This document shows positions 48,901-59,609 of a stretch of 64,000 bases of DNA, in pieces (position 1 is the first letter of the stretch; each line of letters begins with the position of its first letter). The notes under the pieces were generated by a model. It was given only the letters and a program-made list of their open reading frames with translations. It did not search any database and was not told the origin of the DNA. This stretch comes from Capillidium heterosporum (taxonomy: Eukaryota; Entomophthoromycota; Entomophthoromycetes; Entomophthorales; Capillidiaceae), in the NCBI GenBank assembly GCA_016630905.1, contig WBMQ01000003.1, forward strand, positions 2,232,001-2,296,000, read 5' to 3'. The position numbers and the translations under genes were made by a program.

Positions 48901-49789
48901 CACCCCAACAACCGACGAAGAACCTCTACCCATCGACGATCACGAAGAGTCTATAATTTTGGACCATACCAACCAGCCTACCGATCTGATGAACTACGAT
49001 TCCATAACTTCAAATATCGTAGATCCCAATCCCCAACCAAGTTCTGACCCCGAGCAGAATTCAGATAACGATATGGATCAATCACCATGCCCACCTACTA
49101 TTCCAACCTTGGAAGGAGGCGAAGTCGAGGATGTCTTAAGTGACGACCAAACCTTGGAAGACTACCTCAACCGACCCATACCCCCTTCACCTCAGAGCCA
49201 TCACCGTAGAAGTTTGAGTTCCAAGTTCATGGCCTTTAGCACCGTAAAGTTGGTAGCCAAGTTGAAGAGTAGGATCCCCGGTAGAGTTCTCAAAGAAGAA
49301 GAGCCTAGCACATCGGTATCTAGTTTAGATGTCAATACCAACATTGCCAAAGAAGGGATGATAAACTATATCGACAAATCCAGTCGACAGAGTAGGGATG
49401 ACCTAGTCAAAACACTGGGGCATCGACTGCGAAAGTCGCGTAGCCAACAAAGCGTCAAAGTTGACTTGACTAACTTAGTTGTTCCTCAATCTCAACCTCA
49501 AGACAGCTTGTCTACCGACCAAACTACCAAGAACGATCATGGAGCTGCCTTCCACCATTTATTAGAAGAGCTGGACCAAGCCAAGGATGCTCTCCACAAC
49601 ATCAAATTGGAGTTTGAGAAGCTGAAAGTGCACCTTGATGACGACAAGGTCAAAGTCTTTGATAAGAGATGGAGCTCTCTAACAAAGTCGGAAAAGGAAT
49701 TTGGTGTCGATAATAAGACAGTGGACCAAATTTTGGAAAAGTATTCAGATAAGTTAGTTGATCTCGTCAAGTTAAAGTTGGACAAGTGA
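45969..49789 (+). CDS. WD40 scaffold protein of the MAPKBP1/WDR62 family
   Basis: Exons 45969-46110, 46165-46476, 46526-46663, 46701-46772, 46819-46923 and 46967-49789 give about 1196 residues. The two-propeller WD40 region matches MAPKBP1 block by block: VLGFTLNSNKSLSLHP, YPTGCSSVVYDW, SRDGRYLAVGESGHLPRI, SMGYQHDGVLNLWNW, GSYFVTVGLRHVRFWYL, ILCGCSDGTARLF, PKPHPLGVDIA, DDHSSSITAVNFF, GGADKSIIFR and a final GHSEMVTSIKFSPDC. The C-terminal third is Ser/Pro/Asp-rich and ends in a coiled coil (ELDQAKDALHNIKLEFEKL). The animal proteins scaffold JNK signalling and act at spindle poles; the fungal role is unknown. Exon 1 is not conserved and joins exon 2 in frame only with a +1 skip, so it is the least certain part. 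The intron at 46664-46700 is only 37 nt. Confidence 0.82.
46071..46071 (+). other. +1 frame-break site 10 (MAPKBP1/WDR62-like): TAC-T-GAC
   Basis: In the ATG 45969 frame the codon here is TGA. Skipping T keeps a frame RSKRRGHNKSN that joins exon 2 in phase. ATG-C-GGA at 46062 is an alternative. There is no homology support, and a different first exon remains possible. Confidence 0.35.
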
Positions 49790-50560
49790 GAGAAATTCAC
49801 ATTTCGGTAATAAAGTTTTTGTTGTTTTGGCTACATCTGAATTGATTTTATTAAAAATTCAAAAGTACTTTCTATAGCTTATTGAAGTTTATATTTGAAG
49901 GATGTGATTCTAGTTTCCTTTGATATAGTTTGTTGTTGAGGCAGTAAAATCTATTTCAATGAGATGTTACACTAATTCTTATTAAAACTCTTGGCTAATA
50001 GGTGGTATATTGGCATAGTAGGAGCTGCTAGCCCATCCTACTTAATTTAAATTGGATAGGTGTTGTATATTGTGCTATTATATATACCATAAAGCTAGCC
50101 TCAACTATACGAAAACTAAAGTTTCAATTTCTATACTACTGTTTAGGGATTTTGAGCATTATTATTTGGATAGCAGAGTCTATAACTTTGACAGTGTTGA
50201 ATAAGGTTGAAAACTTTAATAGAATTGGTATCTTTGACTTTGGTTGTATTTGTCACTAAAGCAGTTTGTTCAACTTTTATAGATACACTTACATCTGCAT
50301 GGTATATTTTAAACTGTTGGCATGGCTCAATAAGTTTCCTAAAGTCTGATTGTGCCAGTGTAAATGTTCCTACAAGACTGAATTCCAATAAACTACAGAT
50401 AATCTTCAATTTTGAAAGCTGCTTAATCGAGACTGTAGCCAATGGAGTATTCATACTAATGGCTCTGGAAACTTCTATTGGCTACTGTCAAACCAAGAGA
50501 TTCCTACAAAACAAGTTAATACTTTGGAGAAGCGTCATAATTTTGAAAGTTTTCTCAAAG
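49790..50560. other. Intergenic, no gene called
   Basis: The frame of the next gene is open upstream to 50207 without an ATG in good context. I take ATG 50561 as the start. Confidence 0.35.
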
Positions 50561-53500
50561 ATGGAAGAGGAACTGGCAGCCCAGCTCGACAAAACAACCA
50601 ATGAGCATATCAAGTACAGCATCGCCAAATTGGATGACGAGTTTACTACATCTTCAACTTGGACCAATTTCTCAAATGCAGCAAACACCATCTACGCCCC
50701 CAATCTGGACCAACTTCTACGCCTTAGTACTTTGACCGAGCAACTCTACCTCAACTCTTCATTCAACCTCGAGTTTTTAGAAGTTGGTAGTGAAGTCAAT
50801 ACGACTTTAGCTGCCACTTTGGCTACAACTTTGAATACCAAAACTCACTCCGAAACATCTTTTTCAGTAGTCAATGTACAGAGTCAGCCTGAGCTTTCCG
50901 ATTTATCTTTGCAGCTATCAGTTGTCAATCCAGTGGAGACGCGTTTGGACCAACTTAGCTATGAGGATGTTAGGCTAATGACTGGATTGATATGTATGTG
51001 GGGTAAGGTGCAGTTTAGTGGGAATCCGAAACGAATCAATTTATTTACAGTGGAGGCTGTTTTACCCAAGCTCAACAAAGCAAAGAGAGTGGGAAGTAAC
51101 CTGGTCAGTTATAAGCAATTGAATAGGTACTTGTTGGACTGTCTCTACTTTTATTCCCACAGCGATACCTTACCACCAATCAACAATCTACCCAAGCTTT
51201 CCAAACTTATCGAACTTTATCTAAGGCTTATGATGATACCAGGTGCATTTTTATTAATTTCTAATAGTTTTAACTTTTTAAAAGGCGGTGGTATATTGGG
51301 GTTAGTGAGTGATTTCCCTATAAGTTGGACGCTGGCATTAGTTAAGAGGTTAGTGGAGAATTTGAACAGTTCAAGTGAGCTATCAGCACCGATAGTGGAG
51401 GAAGATGAGAAAACCCATGAGCAATTCGATGCACCGGTCTTGAATGGAGTCCAGTTGTTAGAGATAAAGAATAGTCTTCAAAACACAATACTTTTACTTC
51501 TTAAGCTTATAATCGAGGTATCCAACCTAAATAGCCATACCAATGACTTTCTGGATACTTTAGGCCTACTAACTGTGATCGACCCTTTGAGGTATATCTT
51601 TTTATTTTACTTTACAAACCTATTTTAAAATAGTGGTCAGTGGGGGTATCCTTTACGTGAGCTTTCATATACAATAATGAACTCGCTACTTCAAGACAAT
51701 CCTGCTTCTAATAGTCGTAGTAGAATGAACTTCGATATCGTCTTCCCTTACCTTATGAAGTGGCTCTACTTTAATCTAGCCTCCTTGCCCCAACCTACTA
51801 CACAGGTGAAGCACAGCGAACCCACCACCAAGTTAAAAGTAGTCAATAACCAACTTCGTGCGAGAAAGTTCCTAGTATCTATCGCTCGAATACCTTCCCA
51901 GCACCAAAGACTAGATCAACTCCTTCAACTGTTGAGGTACCTATGTACAAAATTTGTGGATAAAGGCGAGGTGCGCAAGGGCTTAGTCCCGACAATTGCC
52001 GAGTTATTGGTAAACTTGGAGTATGTAGATCGTCATTACTTGTTGGAAAATTTATTCAAGGATTGCTTAAGATCGCCCCAGTTACATGTACGCAGTTTAA
52101 CATTGGATATTTTTGCACACTGGTTCAAGCTTTCATTGCCTTCTTCGCTGGACCTCGTTAACAACAATGGAGATGGTTTATTGAACCACTTGCAGGTTCT
52201 GCTGTCATCGCTGGTTCTACGATTTGATGATCGGATCATGAGTGTCAAAGCCAAGGCCATGTCCACCTATCTAAGTTCCACCACTCATTTGCTCAACCTT
52301 GTGAAGTCGATATCCGAACAGGACGACTTAGAGTACACTGAATTTTTGAAGAGTTTGGTCCAACACGTTTTAATCCAATCCAGCCAAATCCGGTTTCTCA
52401 CCTCTGTCAAAAACCGACTCGACGAATCAAACTCCCAGGTCGTCAAGCTTTCGATACAAATTTTGACCCAGTTATCTCAGATGCTCTTTGATGATGCCTT
52501 TGCTTCACAGCTGTCCTCCGAACTTCGAACCTACTTGTTGAACAAACTGGGAAAGTTGGTTGCCTTGCAGGTGATGGATGCCAACCATGTCGTACGAAAA
52601 TCAGCAGTCCGGCATTTAGGAAATTTGATCCGTACTTGTTCCAAAGATGTTGTAGATTTGGGAAAAGATAGTGAAACTCAGTTTGCAAATCAAAGCCTTC
52701 GAACCATGTTTCAAGCCTGGTACGATGTCATCTTACCTGCAGCCTACGATCCCGAACGCCAAGTTGTCAATGAAGTCTTGGGTTTGATTGTCCCCCTATT
52801 CCAAGGTTTAGGTGTGAATGAAAATGGAGATGTGGTCAAGAATTCTTGGATCATCACTTGCTTATCCAGGAGGCTGGAGCCTCTACGTTTTAGAGGGCTA
52901 GGTCAGATTATGGCTTTGATTGCCGATAGAAAGGTAATTGAAGTTGGTAGTAGTGATGGTCAAGGCATCAGTAGGAATCTATTGGACGACTCTAGTTTTT
53001 TGGAGGCTTTGGCAAAACTAACTATCTTTAAAGACCCAGCAAATCCAGGACTGTGGCAGTTGCTGGCTACCGTATCTGCTTTTTCGAGCTTGAAGCGGTT
53101 GAATATTGGACCGTGTATCAATCCTTTCCTTACCAAATTGCTAGATCTGGCAGTGGAGCTTAAAGTGTTAACAGAAGAGGGATATTCGGAAGATTCGGAG
53201 CGGTACAAGGATCTGTTGGTTGTAGGTGAGATGTTCTTTATCATCATGCACCACTGGTTCGTCGATCTGGATCGTAATACCGTGGAAGGTGAATCTCTAC
53301 TCGAATTTCAACAGGTCGTCCTAAGTTTAACGGAGGCAGTAGGCCAGTTGCAACTCCCTACACCGTGGTTGCTCAAGGCACTTCAACTCTTGGAAAGATT
53401 CAGTAACAATAAGGCGCTGATTGCATCTGGGTGGTTCAACGTCGATCCAGAGGATATTGCCGCTGTAAGTGATTTGAAGGCTGGGAGTGCAGATGTTTTT

Positions 53501-55411
53501 GCCGCGTTCGGGCGCAACCTCGTAGTCGAGGCGCAAGCTATCATTGAGCGACTCAACCTACCAAGCGACCTACATCAACGTCCAAGAGTTCCTTCAAGAC
53601 CTTGAGAATGGTTCTCTACTAACTTCTGCTATCGCTTCCTTGGGTGAAGTAGGTCTACTTTTACCCCAATTAGACCATGAGTCTTCTTTCCAGCTTCTGC
53701 TGCAAATCGTAGGTAGAATTATTCCCAGTAGCGCCAATCAGGCAAAATCTGCTTACCTATATCCACCAATTTTGAGGGCCAATGCTTTTGTAGCACTGGG
53801 AAAGTTGGCTTTAGGAAACGAGTCGTTAGCAAAGGAGGTGTGCCCCATGTTAGCCGTTGAATTGGACTTTGATACCACCACCAACGCCACCTACAGCCCT
53901 GAGGATGCTGCTAATGCCACCCACTTGATGACCCCCGTAATAATTACACTTACGGATCTGTGCCACCGATACGCCCATATTGTGGATCCTTACGTGCCTA
54001 TCTTGACCAAAACCCTGTGCCATCCCAATCCCTCGGTTCGACAGTCGGGCCTTCTCTCATTACTTTTACTCTTAAGGTCTGACCGTATAAAGCTAAGACC
54101 ACACTTACATCTGTTGTTGACAGTAGCTCACGCCTCTGAAACCGATTTTGAAGTAAAGCAAACTTTCGATCTAGGGACAACACAAGTAATACTCTCCAAA
54201 GCACCTGGCCTATTGTTTGAGACCTTTCCTGAACTGATCAAGTTCGTCAATGGGAACTTCCATCCTCCTCAATCATCCCAATCTACCGAGGATCTACTGA
54301 ACTCGACGCTGACTCCGTTCCTCGATTTTGGAACCACTAGCAGCCAGCGGCGAGCCCACAGGCACCGATGCTTCAAGTTGGCTTTGAGTTACTTGACTCC
54401 GGAGCTCAAATTTCGACTACCATACCTTTTGATGACCAAGATCATCCAACCATTCGCCGACACCGAGCAGTGCGTGAGCCAGGAACGTGAAGAGTTGGCG
54501 GTGCTGGCCGACACTTTGCACGTCTTAAGTAGCGACGAGATTCAACTTAAATTACAGCAGGATGATGAAGCTGACGATTTGGACGACGAAGATAGTAGCG
54601 ATAGATTTGATGGGCACCTGCTATCGCAGCTTACAGCTCGTAACGTCATGGAGAACTTGCTCCCATCCCTGGCCCGCTTCAAGCTAAGGTTAGAGGACAT
54701 TGAATCCCCGTTACAGCCTTTACTAGTAAGATGTATCACGCGCCTCGTATTAAGTGCCAAGTTAGACCTCCTAACACTAACTAAAGTAGTTGGGTCGCAG
54801 TTAGCCAAGGAGACCTTTCAAGATATCACCGCTCTGTACGCTCTAAAGAAGACAGCACCCAAGCACAAGGCTAAGGGTCTCAAGAGAACGGCACGACACA
54901 TGAATGTGGACGACGAATCAAACATACCTTTTGGCCTACAGCTTGAGGCCATGCAAAGTGATAAAGATGGTGATGGGTTTGCTAGACCGAACAAAATTAC
55001 TAGAAAGGACCGCGATGGGGACCTAAACTTGAACTTCAACGTGACACCCTTCCGCTTGACACCACTTAAAGCTAGTGCCCCTAGTTTGGAGAACGATGGT
55101 GGCCACCTTGAATCTGAACAGCAGTTGAATACATCTTTAGGTAAATGTCTTTAATGCTAACATTCCTATTCATATATATGTTTAGAAAAGAATGTTGCTG
55201 AGCCTGATGAGACCGAATTGCTAGATAGGCTGTTAACTCCAAAAGGTAAATATTTTGACTAGTTTTAGCTAACATTAGTTTGTACCTAGTTAGACGCTTT
55301 AACTTGGATACCGACGGCAATGGTGGTGGTGATGGCAGCCTCGACCTCGACGACAACTTGGACTCCAGCTTTCACGTTGAATTAGACCGGGATCTTTTCA
55401 AGCTGACCTGA
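50561..55411 (+). CDS. NCAPD3: Condensin-II subunit D3 (NCAPD3-like HEAT protein), needing one +1 shift
   Basis: Exons 50561-51591, 51634-55140, 55186-55245 and 55290-55411 give about 1572 residues with one skip. HEAT-type helical repeats run throughout. The conserved core includes YPPILRANAFVALGKLALGNESLAKEV (read in two parts), DLCHRYAHIVDPYVPILTK, NPSVRQSGLLSLLLLLRSD, VILSKAPGLLFETFPELIKF and the later LTPELKFRLPYLL...ADTLHVLSSDEIQLK. These last blocks match the D3 (condensin II) pattern better than D2/Cnd1. The protein would act in mitotic chromosome compaction with SMC2-SMC4. The C-terminus is acidic and Gly/Asp-rich. The frame changes by +1 in the window 53526-53603, which lies inside the HEAT region. 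The in-frame GCC TGG TAC at 52715-52723 is decoded normally as Ala-Trp-Tyr. Confidence 0.78.
53549..53549 (+). other. +1 frame-break site 11 (NCAPD3): GAG-C-GAC
   Basis: Long conserved frames on both sides differ by +1. The change must fall between 53526 and 53603. The base is chosen by the recurrent pattern (incoming codon CGA). Confidence 0.55.
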
Positions 55412-56085
55412 TATGGCCTAAAAAGTTGTTTATTTGTATCCTAATATAAAGATTTAAAAGTTCTGTTCATTCTACATTTAGCACTTTCTTTAACATTATT
55501 TGAAATTTTTAGCTTTGTTGAGGCAGTGTAGGTGCCATTGGTACCAGTGCTAGCTTACCTATCGATCATTGAGGGATTTTTCTACCACTGATAGCTTGTT
55601 TGGAATTGTATTTTGTAAAGGAATCTATTTGTATTTATTTGACTTTTTACATCAGTTCTTTAACTGTATATTTTAATTTCTTTTTGTAGTGCCCAATTTG
55701 ATTTAGATACCTAATATATATAGAAAGGCACATAATAGAATTGATGGCAAGGAAGGAAATTTAAACTTACTACATTTGCTATTACTTTTCAAATTGAGTA
55801 TAGTCAAAGTTAATATTTTGATATATATAATGTATTAAATCCTTAATAATAGTCCATTTCAAAAAATATAGGAAATATGATTATTAGCTATTTTTTCGTA
55901 TTACAGATAGCTTAATTTATATATCTATAATATAGATCCGTTAGATCTTAATAGAAGCATTTAGCTACTAACTTGTAAAAACCCAATATAAATTAAAACG
56001 TATACAAACTTACCAACTTTATAAACCAAACCATGCCTCATAACATCTATCAGCGTCTTATTTTATTCTCAAGTCCAACTAGAAT
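55412..56085. other. Convergent 3' flanks, AT-rich
   Basis: Between the NCAPD3 stop and the stop of the minus-strand uS7m gene. No feature was recognised. Confidence 0.35.
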
Positions 56086-56712
56086 CTATCGGCTCATCAA
56101 GGCATTCGATCTATTAGCCAACACCAACTTATGCACCTCCAACTTCTTGTTGAGGACGGAGGATTGGCCGTTCAAAATAGCGATAAACTCGTTGGCCAAC
56201 TTGTGAGAAAAGGTCTCGTTCCTACGGTTCTTGGCAGCCTGCAGGATCCAGTTGATACCAATCCTATATCTTTTACGCTGGTTGATGGAGTGGGGGATAA
56301 CCGTTACTTTAGTACCTACCTTGTTGGTCTTTGTCTTCATCAAAGGGCTGCTGGTTTCAATTGCTTTCTCGATGATGGGGTAGGGGGCCTGCTGGCAGTG
56401 GGTACGAAGTATGTGCATAGTTTTGAATAGGATGGATTCGGCTTTGGCCTTCTCACCGTCGCGCATGATAAGGTTCACCAAAAGTCGCAAAAGTGGGTCG
56501 CGTTTCAAGAGAACTCTATGGCGCTCGTTGAGAGTGTTGGTCATGCCCAAATTTTCCAACTCAGCTTGGTCGAGTGGGCCCAATGGTTCCAGAGTTGGGG
56601 TGGTAGCATGATTAATCTGCTTCACTGAGATCTGGGTGCTGAATGGTCGGAACAAGGACTGGAAGCTGAGCTTACCTATGGTTGCCGATATGGAAGTCGT
56701 AAGTTTGTTCAT
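56086..56712 (-). CDS. Mitochondrial small-subunit ribosomal protein uS7m
   Basis: An intronless frame of 208 residues. The N-terminal ~50 residues are Ser/Arg/Lys-containing and poor in acid, fitting a mitochondrial targeting peptide (MNKLTTSISATIGKLSFQSL). The uS7 core follows: LLRLLVNLIMRDGEKAKAE, YPIIEKAIETSSPLMKTKT, VGTKVTVIPHSINQRKRY, RIGINWILQAAKNR and SHKLANEFIAILNG. uS7 binds the 3' domain of the small-subunit rRNA at the E site. The protein ends in a slightly extended basic tail. No frame break. Confidence 0.9.
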   Translation of the reverse strand: MNKLTTSISATIGKLSFQSLFRPFSTQISVKQINHATTPTLEPLGPLDQAELENLGMTNTLNERHRVLLKRDPLLRLLVNLIMRDGEKAKAESILFKTMHILRTHCQQAPYPIIEKAIETSSPLMKTKTNKVGTKVTVIPHSINQRKRYRIGINWILQAAKNRRNETFSHKLANEFIAILNGQSSVLNKKLEVHKLVLANRSNALMSR

Positions 56713-57994
56713 TTGAATTTGTAAAAGTCGTAGACAATTTTTTAGAAGCCAATTTTCAAACTTTTACCAGTTTGTTTAGATGGGGAGAAGATGATTGGCT
56801 GGAATATCTGGTCTCGATCAAGCATTCCTTTGCTCAGAAAAGATGGGTAGTTTTCAACGGATTCAGTTGTAAAAGTTGCTCACTATATATAAGCAGTATA
56901 GTAACAATATGGGTTCATTAGGTAAAGGTACTTTGCTACAATCCTTATCTTAAACTGACCATCTTGATATAGTTTCATCAGGCTATAGAATGTGCTTTAT
57001 AGATAGAAATCTAAATAGCCTCCTAACATCTAAATTTAAACGTCAATGGGAGCTATTTTAATTGGAAAGCGCCAACACTGACATATAGATGCATATGTCT
57101 TTGATAAAGTTTTAAGCTGCTGCTATAGAGATTTATTGAGCTTCATTTGATGTAAAATATACATTAACTTTTCAATGATATAGAACTATAGTGCTGCTGT
57201 CAAAACATCTAGCAATATAGTATATCAGCCATTCGTATGCCACCGATACAAGCAACAAATAATTTAAACGATTTTTCCTAGTAGTTTTAAGTTTCCCATT
57301 GACAATGCCTGGATCGATATGGTCTCTGCCCAGCTCTACAACTACCGTGGCTTCAGTTTTCAGTTCAACCACCAGGTCGGGGTAATTAGGCTAAAACAAA
57401 AGCTAAGAGCAAGAAAGTCAAGCTGTACTTGGTTCCACTCGTTGAAACAACAGTCACCCCCAACATGTGTTTAAATACTACTACCATCCCCACCAAAGTT
57501 AAAGCTATATGTACTCTGTACTTCAACTTCGACAACTCTCTACCCTAGGACATTTAGCAAAACTTTGACAATATAGACTTTTGTGCCAGCGTATTCAATT
57601 CCCCAAAGTCAAATACCAACTACTTATCAATCTTTCGCCTACTATAACTAGCATCGCCTCAATAACAATCTATAAACTTTGGCTAGATTTTTCATCGGCA
57701 ACGATATCTGTACCTATCAAAGCAGCTACGTCTGAAACAGCGCTATTTATACTATATAAAGTTGAGGTAAGTAAACATTAATACCCTCATAAATTTCAAG
57801 GAGCACCTGCAAAGTCACTGGCAGTTCAATTCTACACAGCTTGAGGAACAATATCCTATGTTCAGCTTTTTTACCTATACTATGATTCCTTCACCCTACA
57901 ATCCAAGCCATTGTCAATAAATTGAATCCCATAATATATAAAAGCTTTAAAGATACTCATATATAATCCGAAAGAGATATATTTATTTACATTT
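56713..57994. other. Intergenic with a possible decayed coding stretch
   Basis: On the plus strand 57390-57540 reads KSKKVKLYLVPLVETTVT and continues with coding-like residues but is cut by TAG and TAA codons (57547 onward). I do not recognise a family, and it may be a gene relic. The rest shows nothing. Confidence 0.25.
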
Positions 57995-59609
57995 TCAAAG
58001 TTCAAAGTGCACTTGAGGTACTTTGTAATTAAAATTAGTCCTCAAGACATCATAGCTGAAAGTTCTATAGGAAGCTTGTAGACACTGCTCCGCGTAGAGC
58101 TTTTGGTCGTAGGTGGAAGTGCAATTTACCACTTCGTTATCGTATGTATTGGAGGATGATAGGCCAACATATTTACAGGGATCTTTAATATCTATATCTA
58201 TATTTTCGTCGGTTGGAGGTGGCAAGTTAGGTGCAAAGAGGTTTGAAAAGTTAAATTGGGGATTGGTGGGGATAGTATTGGGAGCGTAAGTGGACGAACC
58301 AATCTCATGATCGTTATCCGAGTCTAATTTGGAATGCGGCTCAAATAGAGAGGTGAACTTGGACTGCAGATTGAGCATTGGGAAGGTGGCGTTGCGGTAG
58401 AGGTTGTAACTTGCGTTGACCTCTCTACCAAAGTCGCAACCTAGCGAGTTTTGGGTGTTGAACGGGATGGCGTTGCAGTCCATACAAGCCATCGATGTCA
58501 TCATATTTGCACTTGCACTTGGGTAGGTGGTAGGTATACTGCTTGTAGGGGGGAAGCTAGCAGCGGCTAATATCTCAGGCGACATGGTGTAATCATCCAA
58601 CGGTACGAACGGGAGGTAGCTATCAGACAACGGCTGAAGCTTGGGGGACTCAACAAAGCTGTTGGCGTTGGCTTCTAGGTGGCAGAAATCAGAATTGGAG
58701 TGCAGCATTGTATCGGTGTCTACGTGTAGAGGGTTGGGCATGGGGCTGATAGAATTTACCAAGTTTTGAAAGGGTGGGTTAGGATTGGGGTAACTAAACG
58801 ACCTATCAACGAAACAGTTGGGGTAAGTGCTCCATTCAGCTGGATAATCCATGAACGGATTTATATTAGTGTTGGGCAGGATGTCCTGACTTGTATGGTA
58901 AGGACTTGGTACGATGCCCTAGCCGTTCGCTACACTGAAACCGCAACGAAGCGTAATCAAAAGTAAGGAAGCTTTGGATTCGAGACGTCTCATCCAAGTT
59001 GAGCATCGGAAACAGCCGACTACTACCATCGAACCCCTCATTAAAAGTAACGTGCTTCCGAAACCCTTTCTCGTTTTCGAAGAGGAGCTTGGTAGTCGAT
59101 TCCAACCCTTTCTTCTCCCTTTTCATGTCGCGCTCAATTGCATCTATCAAAAGTTTATCATGAGGTATAGCGTACCACGCAAAAAGCTTCTGCTTCTTCT
59201 GTGTGCGTACGCAATTGGATCGAAACAAAACTTCCAGTAGGTCGGTTCTCGGTTCCGACAAGATGGCGTCGTACCCAGGTTTCAAGTTGCGTAGGTCAGA
59301 AAAGACTCCCTCCTCGAACTTCTTGAAGTTGATAATAGGTCTACCATAGATTTCCAGTTTACTCTCCAATACCCGAATTATATCGGTTCCTGTCATAAAA
59401 AAGTTTCCACGGTAGTTGATGCAGCTGACCTGCTCCCCATTCATCAAGGCAAACTTCTCGATGTGAACCGATTGCAGCTTGTTGGAGTAAGGTTTGTAGT
59501 TAGCTGGGGCCTCCAGCAAAAAAGTCCTTAGGTTGGCTAGGTTGGATTTGACGAGAGGAGAGAGCTCATACACAAACTCCTGGGTTTTGGCCCGCTTGTT
59601 ACTTTTCAT
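57995..59609 (-). CDS. Possible APSES/KilA-N-like DNA-binding protein, needing one +1 shift
   Basis: Two minus-strand frames, 58866-59609 and 57995-58912, join to about 537 residues if one base is skipped near 58913. The first contains a compact domain (about residues 48-150) with VHIEKFALMNGEQVSCINYRG, FFMTGTDIIRVLE and GVFSDLRNLKPGYDAI, which loosely follows the APSES/KilA-N pattern (strand, helix with 'TD/TQI', later Gly). The C-terminal half is rich in Asn, Pro, Ser and Asp without charge clusters, like an activation domain. A family-level call is weak. The second frame could instead be a separate gene starting at ATG 58850-58852, but no promoter space or other start supports that. Confidence 0.4.
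58913..58913 (-). other. +1 frame-break site 12 (APSES-like): CAT-C-GTA
   Basis: The shift must lie between a +1-frame TAG and the stop at 58866-58868. Within that window CAT-C-GTA has the recurrent form (incoming codon CGT). There is no homology support. Confidence 0.4.
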
